DNA of 10,206 bases, from NCBI GenBank assembly GCA_009926295.1, contig RFPF01000092.1, forward strand, positions 1-10,206. Reading direction: 5' to 3'. Every line of letters begins with the position of its first letter. The stretch's first letter is position 1. Source of the stretch: Planctomycetia bacterium. Lineage in GTDB: Bacteria > Planctomycetota > Planctomycetia > Pirellulales > UBA1268. Below, one piece after another: positions 6,171 to 10,206 of this stretch. Under the pieces are notes generated by a model. It worked only from the letters and a program-made list of their open reading frames with translations, was not told the DNA's origin and searched no databases. Made by a program: the position numbers and the translations under genes.

Positions 6171-7184
6171 TCAGGATCGCACGATTCGCGCCGCCTCGAG
6201 TGCGGCGCCGCGGGCGCCCGCGGTGTCGCCGTTGGGAATGACGTGCAACGGGATGCCGGCCTGCTCCGAACGCTGCGTGGGCATTCCCGCCCGGACCTCG
6301 CGGAGGAACCACTCGCGGAACTCCGCGGTCGCCTCCATCGCGCCGCCTCCGATGATCAGGGCGTCGGGGTCGAAGACGTTGATCATCTCGTCGAAGAAGA
6401 GGCCGAGGGCCCGGGCCTGGACCTGGAAGATCGAGCGGCACATCTCGTCGCCCTCGGCGGCGAGCCCGCGCACCTGCTTCGCCGCGTCGGCTGGATCGAG
6501 GGCCGCGAGCCGGTGGCCCGGATGACGAGCGGTGAAGAACGGCAGCAGTGTGCGGCGGATCGCGGTCAGCGAGCAGAGTGACTCGAGGTCTCCCGTGCGG
6601 CCGCAGTTGCAACGCGGGTCGATCCCCTCGATGCCGGGGATCGAGGACCACGGGATGAGCACGTGGCCGAGTTCCCCTCCAAAGCCGTGGCGGCCGGTGA
6701 CGACGCGGCCCTCCGTGATCACGCCGCCGCCGAGCCCCGTGCCGATGATCGCCGACAGGCTCGTCGCCCGGTTCTCGGAGCCGAAGATCGACACGTGACC
6801 CCAGAGCGCGGCGGCATTGCCGTCGTTGAGGTAGACCACGGGCTTGCCGAGCCGACGCTCGACGCCCCCGCGGATGTCAAAGCCCGACCAGTCGGGGTGG
6901 ACGAAGTTGGTGGAGCCGCGGCAGCTGAGCAAGCCGGTCGCGGTGGCGGGGCCGGGCGTGTCGAGGCCGACCGCCACGACCTCGGCCAGATCGACACCGG
7001 CGTGGGCGGCGGCGAGGTGGAGTCCGTCGGAGATCTGTGACAGGCATGCGTCCGGCCCGTCGACGCTGCGGGCCGGGTGTTCCCACAGCCCCTCGATGCG
7101 GAAGTGGCCCGCCTCGTCGAGGAACGTGTAGTTGATCGCGGTTCCACCGAGGTCGATCCCGGCAACGAGACGCATCGACGTCAT
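6171..7184 (-). CDS. ROK-family sugar kinase, variant zinc motif
   Basis: A 337-residue ROK kinase (glucokinase or N-acyl-hexosamine kinase type), expected to phosphorylate a sugar with ATP in the cytoplasm. Motifs in order: phosphate-binding DLGGT (11-15); LNDGNAAA with the catalytic Asp121; IGTGLGGGV (147-155); GELGH with Glu171 and His174; and a second phosphate/adenosine loop IIGGGAM near the C-terminus. The structural zinc motif normally reads CxCGxxGCxE with a histidine upstream. Here it is CNCGRTGDLE (192-201), so Cys192 and Cys194 remain but the third cysteine is Asp199. There is no N-terminal HTH, so this is an enzyme rather than an XylR-type repressor. ATG 7184 is supported by AGGAGG at 7190-7195, five bases upstream. 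It lies 19 bases after the sufE-like stop and is probably the last gene of that operon. The substrate cannot be told. Confidence 0.88.
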   Translation of the reverse strand: MTSMRLVAGIDLGGTAINYTFLDEAGHFRIEGLWEHPARSVDGPDACLSQISDGLHLAAAHAGVDLAEVVAVGLDTPGPATATGLLSCRGSTNFVHPDWSGFDIRGGVERRLGKPVVYLNDGNAAALWGHVSIFGSENRATSLSAIIGTGLGGGVITEGRVVTGRHGFGGELGHVLIPWSSIPGIEGIDPRCNCGRTGDLESLCSLTAIRRTLLPFFTARHPGHRLAALDPADAAKQVRGLAAEGDEMCRSIFQVQARALGLFFDEMINVFDPDALIIGGGAMEATAEFREWFLREVRAGMPTQRSEQAGIPLHVIPNGDTAGARGAALEAARIVRS

Positions 7185-7189
7185 TCGGT

Positions 7190-7195
7190 CCTCCT
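7190..7195 (-). promoter_or_regulatory. ribosome binding site of the ROK kinase
   Basis: AGGAGG on the minus strand sits five bases upstream of the ATG whose A is base 7184. It settles that start over the second in-frame ATG at 7175 and lies in the short gap after the sufE-like gene. Confidence 0.75.
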
Positions 7196-7203
7196 GGGTC
7201 GGT

Positions 7204-7647
7204 TCATGCGCGGGCTGCGGGGGCGTCGTTCAGCAGGCCCCGACGGACGCGGGCGACGATCGCGTGCAGCCCACGAGACCGCATCATCCCCAAAACCTCG
7301 GCGAGGCCCATGCGTTCGAGGATGTCGTCGGTGAGCGCCGTGGCCTCGGCCGCGGGGCGGCCGCCGACCACCTCGGCGAGGACCGCCACGAAGCCCTTCA
7401 CCGTGGGGGCTTCCGGCGCCACTTCGGCGACGAGCCTCGCCATCCCCTGATCCGTTTCCGTCCAGAGGAACACCGGCGTCTGGCACTCGTGAACGCGCCG
7501 GTCCTCCGCTGCCTTGCGTCGCACGTATTCCGGCGGCAGCGGCGGCAGCCCCTTGGCGAAATCGACGAGCAGTTCGAGTTTTTCACGACCATCGAGGTCG
7601 GCGAACTCGGCGATGATCGCGTCGAGGCGGTCCTGCACGCTGGACAT
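7204..7647 (-). CDS. sufE: SufE-like sulfur acceptor for Fe-S cluster assembly
   Basis: SufE accepts sulfane sulfur on a single cysteine and passes it to the SufBCD scaffold. This 147-residue protein has the family fold: an N-terminal helix with REKLELLVDFAKGLPPLP, then RRVHECQTPVFLW with acceptor Cys55 (E. coli SufE has VxGCQSxVW at this point), a strand region, and a C-terminal helical part including LGMMRSRGLHAIV. The C-terminal 'GLAEVLGMMRSRGL' resembles SufE 'GLxxxLSPSRxxGL'. The start at 7647 gives the family's normal N-terminus. The frame runs far upstream without a stop, but that extension is antisense to other genes. No clear Shine-Dalgarno is visible, and it begins 14 bases after the stop of the sulfurtransferase gene, so coupling is likely. 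No cysteine desulfurase (sufS) is in the window; the neighbouring sulfurtransferase may be its sulfur source. Confidence 0.9.
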   Translation of the reverse strand: MSSVQDRLDAIIAEFADLDGREKLELLVDFAKGLPPLPPEYVRRKAAEDRRVHECQTPVFLWTETDQGMARLVAEVAPEAPTVKGFVAVLAEVVGGRPAAEATALTDDILERMGLAEVLGMMRSRGLHAIVARVRRGLLNDAPAARA

Positions 7648-7661
7648 GGACGGACCGCGCG

Positions 7662-8552
7662 TCAGGGGTGAGCCGGGGCGGCCGGCACCGCGAATGCGCC
7701 GGGCTCCGGGCCCTTGGCGATCGGCACGCGCACGCAGTTGCCCCACTCGAGCCACGACCCATCGTAGTTTTTGACGTTCGTGAACCCGAGGAGGTATTTC
7801 AGGACGAACCAGGTGAGGCTCGAACGCTCGCCGATGCGGCAGTAGGCGATCGTGGGGGATCGCTGCTTGAGCCCGTGCAGTTTCTTGTACAGCTTCTCCA
7901 GATCCTTGGCCGACTTGAACGTGCCGTCGTCGTTGCAGTTCATCGGCCAGGGCACGTTCACCGCCCCGGGCACGTGGCCCCCGCGGCAGGCGCCTTCGTT
8001 GGGATAGTCCGGCATGTGCATCCGTTCGCCCCGGTATTCCTCGGGGCTGCGAACGTCGAGCAGTTGCTTGCCGGCCCGGCAGTGCTTGAGAACCTCGTCG
8101 CGGAGGGCCCGGATCGAGCCATCCTGCTCCGCGGCCGAGTAGCGTCCCCGCGGAGGGCTCACGCGGTCGCTCGACCATGCGCGGCCGTCGAGTTCCCAGC
8201 GCTTGCGGCCCCCGTTCATGATCCGGCACTTGTCGTGGCCGTAGAGCTTGAACACCCAGAAGGCGTAGCAGGCCCACCAGTTGCTCTTGTCGCCGTAGAA
8301 CACGACGGTGGTGTCGTTGGAGATGCCCTTCTCCGCGCACAGCCGCTCGAACGCGGCCTTGTCGATGTAGTCGCGGCAGGTCGCGTCCTGGAGGTCGGTG
8401 ATCCAGTCGATTTCCACGGCCCCCGGAACGTGCCCCTGCACGTACAGCGCTCGGTCTTCGTCGGACTCGACGATCCGCACGGCAGGGTCGTCGAGATGGG
8501 CGGCCACCCATTCGGTCGAGACGAGCACTTCGGGATGAACGTAGTCTGCCAT
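7662..8552 (-). CDS. sseA: SseA-type thiosulfate/3-mercaptopyruvate sulfurtransferase
   Basis: A 296-residue tandem-rhodanese protein. The inactive N-terminal rhodanese domain spans about 10-125 (GHVPGAVEIDWITDLQD, VVFYGDKSNWWACYAFWVF, LNGG-like MNGGRKRWE). The catalytic domain is about 150-285 (LLDVRSPEEYRGE, GGHVPGAVNVPW). The active loop is CRIGERSS with persulfide-forming Cys238. This loop differs from E. coli SseA (CGSGVTA) and bovine rhodanese (CRKGVTA). It matches, as I remember it, the mycobacterial SseA/CysA group, whose Rv3283 product shares YGDKSNWWA and the C-terminal WxEWGNxVRVPI. No signal peptide. ATG 8552 has GGAG seven bases upstream. It is the first gene of a minus-strand run with the sufE-like gene 14 bases downstream, suggesting that its persulfide sulfur goes to SufE. 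The donor substrate (thiosulfate or mercaptopyruvate) is not decidable. Confidence 0.92.
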   Translation of the reverse strand: MADYVHPEVLVSTEWVAAHLDDPAVRIVESDEDRALYVQGHVPGAVEIDWITDLQDATCRDYIDKAAFERLCAEKGISNDTTVVFYGDKSNWWACYAFWVFKLYGHDKCRIMNGGRKRWELDGRAWSSDRVSPPRGRYSAAEQDGSIRALRDEVLKHCRAGKQLLDVRSPEEYRGERMHMPDYPNEGACRGGHVPGAVNVPWPMNCNDDGTFKSAKDLEKLYKKLHGLKQRSPTIAYCRIGERSSLTWFVLKYLLGFTNVKNYDGSWLEWGNCVRVPIAKGPEPGAFAVPAAPAHP

Positions 8553-8721
8553 GGTCGGGCTCCGTGGGGGCGAGGGCCGGCTGGATCAGGATCGTACGGC
8601 ATGCCCCGCGCACCTGCAACGAGGCCGCGGCGCCTGCGGCCCTTGCATGCTTGCCGCGTCCGGTAGGATTGGGCGACAGTTGTCGATTCTTTTCGCCTGC
8701 ACGGAGCGACGCAGTCAGCCG
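8553..8721. promoter_or_regulatory. divergent intergenic region between sseA and ettA
   Basis: These 169 bases should hold promoters for both directions. For ettA, TTGCAT (8643-8648) and TAGGAT (8664-8669) with a 15-base spacer are a weak candidate, with a near-palindrome CGACA-GT-TGTCG just downstream (8674-8685). A GC-rich dyad GGCCGC...GCGGCC with a 7-base loop lies at 8623-8641. For sseA no convincing promoter was seen. All of these are low-confidence sites. Confidence 0.3.
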
Positions 8722-10206
8722 ATGGGCCCCGCCTTCATCTATCAGATCATCGATCTCAACAAGAAGTTCGGCCAGCGCGAGCTTCTCAAGAACATCAATC
8801 TCGCCTTCTATCCCGGCGCGAAGATCGGGCTGCTCGGCCGCAACGGCGCCGGCAAGAGCACGCTCATGAAGATCATGGCGGGCATCGACAGGGAATACGA
8901 CGGCGAGGCGAGGCTGGCCGACGGCTACACCGTGGGCTATCTCGAGCAGGAGCCGAAGCTCGATCCGAAAAAGACGGTGTTCGAGAACGTGATGGATGCC
9001 GTGGACCACTCGCGGGCCGTGCTGCGGCGGTTCGAGGAGATCAACACGCGGCTCGGCGAGCCGCTCGACGACAAGGAGATGGAGAAGCTCCTCGCCGAGC
9101 AGGCGACGGTGCAGGACGAGATCGACGCCAAGAACCTCTGGGATCTCGACCGGCAGGTGGAGATCGCCATGGACGCGATGAACCTGCCGCCAGGAGACTG
9201 GGGCGTGGCGAATCTCTCGGGCGGCGAACGCCGCCGAGTGGCCCTCTGCAAACTCCTGCTCGAGAAGCCGGACCTCCTCCTCCTCGACGAGCCGACGAAC
9301 CATCTCGACGCCGAGAGCGTGAATTGGCTCGAGCGGCATCTGGCCGAGTACGCGGGCACCGTCGTGGCCGTGACGCACGACCGCTACTTCCTCGACAACG
9401 TGGCGAAGTGGATCCTCGAGGTCGATCACGGCCGCGGCATCCCCTTCGAGGGCAACTATTCGTCGTGGCTCGAGCAGAAGAAGGCCCGGCTCGAGATGGA
9501 GGAGAAACAGGCGAGCACACGGCAGAAGACGCTCGACAAGGAGCTCGAGTGGATCCGGATGAGCCCCAAGGCGAGGCAGGCCAAGAGCAAGGCCCGCGTG
9601 GCGGCCTATGAAAAGCTGGCTGCGGAGCAGGCGGCCGTCCGCGACTCCGAGATCGAGATCTTCATTCCGGCGAGCCGCAATCTCGGCGACCAGGTGATCG
9701 ATGTCGACAACATCTCGAAGTCGTTCGGCGACAAGCTGCTCTTCGAGAACCTGTCGTTCAAGCTGCCGCCGGGCGGCATCGTGGGGATCATCGGCCCCAA
9801 CGGGGCCGGCAAGACGACGCTCTTCCGGATGCTCGTCGGCCAGGAGAAGCCCGACACCGGCACGATCAAGGTCGGCTCCACAGTGGATATCGGCTACGTC
9901 GATCAAAACCGCGACGCCCTGGACCCGAACAAGACCGTATTCGAGGAGATCTCGGGCGGCCACGACACGATCGAACTCGGCAAGCGCACGGTCAATGCCC
10001 GCAGCTACGTCGCAAAATTCAATTTCATGGGCCCCGACCAGCAGAAGAAGGTGGGGACGCTCTCGGGCGGCGAGCGGAACCGCGTGCACCTCGCGAAGCT
10101 GCTCCGTGGCGGGGCGAACCTGCTCCTGCTCGACGAGCCCACGAACGACCTCGACGTGGACACGCTGCGGTCGCTCGAGGAGGGCATTTCGAGTTTTGCC
10201 GGGAGC
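8722..10206 (+). CDS. ettA: EttA, energy-dependent translational throttle ABC-F protein (3' end cut by window)
   Basis: EttA binds the ribosomal E site and gates the first elongation step according to the ATP/ADP ratio. The 495 residues seen lack only about the last 60 of the usual ~555. ABC domain 1 has Walker A GRNGAGKST (39-47), LSGGE (165-169) and DEPTN (189-193) with LVAVTHD-like VVAVTHDRYFLD after it. Domain 2 has GPNGAGKTT (358-366), LSGGE (447-451) and DEPTNDLD (471-478). The beginning PGAKIGLLGRNGAGKS and ADGYTVGYLEQEPKLDP is typical of EttA rather than Uup or YheS. The charged linker with KARQAKSKARVAAYEKL matches the EttA P-site interaction motif region, and there is no transmembrane segment. 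ATG 8722 fits the family's short N-terminus although only a distant GGAG (8703-8706) lies upstream. The gene is divergent from sseA and functionally unrelated. The frame has no stop before the window edge. Confidence 0.96.
   Translation, partial: MGPAFIYQIIDLNKKFGQRELLKNINLAFYPGAKIGLLGRNGAGKSTLMKIMAGIDREYDGEARLADGYTVGYLEQEPKLDPKKTVFENVMDAVDHSRAVLRRFEEINTRLGEPLDDKEMEKLLAEQATVQDEIDAKNLWDLDRQVEIAMDAMNLPPGDWGVANLSGGERRRVALCKLLLEKPDLLLLDEPTNHLDAESVNWLERHLAEYAGTVVAVTHDRYFLDNVAKWILEVDHGRGIPFEGNYSSWLEQKKARLEMEEKQASTRQKTLDKELEWIRMSPKARQAKSKARVAAYEKLAAEQAAVRDSEIEIFIPASRNLGDQVIDVDNISKSFGDKLLFENLSFKLPPGGIVGIIGPNGAGKTTLFRMLVGQEKPDTGTIKVGSTVDIGYVDQNRDALDPNKTVFEEISGGHDTIELGKRTVNARSYVAKFNFMGPDQQKKVGTLSGGERNRVHLAKLLRGGANLLLLDEPTNDLDVDTLRSLEEGISSFAGS

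Noticed and set aside
6156..6175. CCTGA/TCAGG inverted repeat spanning the convergent stop codons as a bidirectional terminator
   Set aside because: Five-base arms with a 10-base loop and only a four-T stretch are too weak. The symmetry partly comes from both genes ending in TGA.
8623..8641. Dyad GGCCGC/GCGGCC as an intrinsic terminator
   Set aside because: It lies between divergent gene starts, where no transcript ends, and has no T-run. Six-base GC arms are common at this composition.
7204..10089. A 961-codon open frame on the minus strand
   Set aside because: Only its last 147 codons form the SufE-like protein. The rest is antisense to ettA and out of frame with sseA, with low-complexity composition typical of shadow frames in GC-rich DNA.

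Overview
The window is GC-rich, tightly packed bacterial DNA. It most resembles a member of Planctomycetota, although no marker for taxonomy is present. The lines of support are weak individually: a bacterial squalene-hopene cyclase next to hpnH, a response regulator whose excisionase/MerR-type HTH precedes its receiver domain, a UbiC/DUF98-like protein, and an SseA-type sulfurtransferase paired with SufE. The lineage is an inference. No tRNA, rRNA, CRISPR array, insertion sequence or phage gene was seen.

Left part, + strand (1-1582). The window opens inside the C-terminal end of a probable polyprenyl diphosphate synthase. It overlaps by 17 bases a chorismate-lyase-like (UbiC/DUF98) gene that carries a nine-G run. 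A 172-base gap follows, with a good sigma70-like promoter, a dyad, a tandem 9-bp repeat and a strong ribosome binding site. It leads into an HTH-receiver response regulator.

Middle part, + strand (1628-6160). A soluble-looking histidine kinase is followed at once by a squalene-hopene cyclase. The cyclase overlaps hpnH (adenosylhopene synthase) by four bases. Together the last two convert squalene to hopene and then to adenosylhopane, the first committed step to side-chain-extended hopanoids. The squalene-making genes (hpnCDE or a squalene synthase) are not in the window. The regulator-kinase pair directly upstream is a candidate control system for hopanoid synthesis.

Right part. On the - strand (8552 down to 6171) lies a likely three-gene operon: an SseA-type sulfurtransferase, a SufE-like sulfur acceptor, and a ROK-family sugar kinase with an altered zinc motif. 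The ROK gene converges on hpnH with only 10 bases between the stop codons. On the + strand, divergent from the sulfurtransferase, an EttA-type ABC-F translation factor starts at 8722 and runs off the window end.

The most interesting points are the HTH-receiver/kinase pair abutting hopanoid genes, the prenyl-synthase/chorismate-lyase-like overlap, and the sulfurtransferase-SufE relay. No wholly unprecedented system could be demonstrated from the sequence alone.
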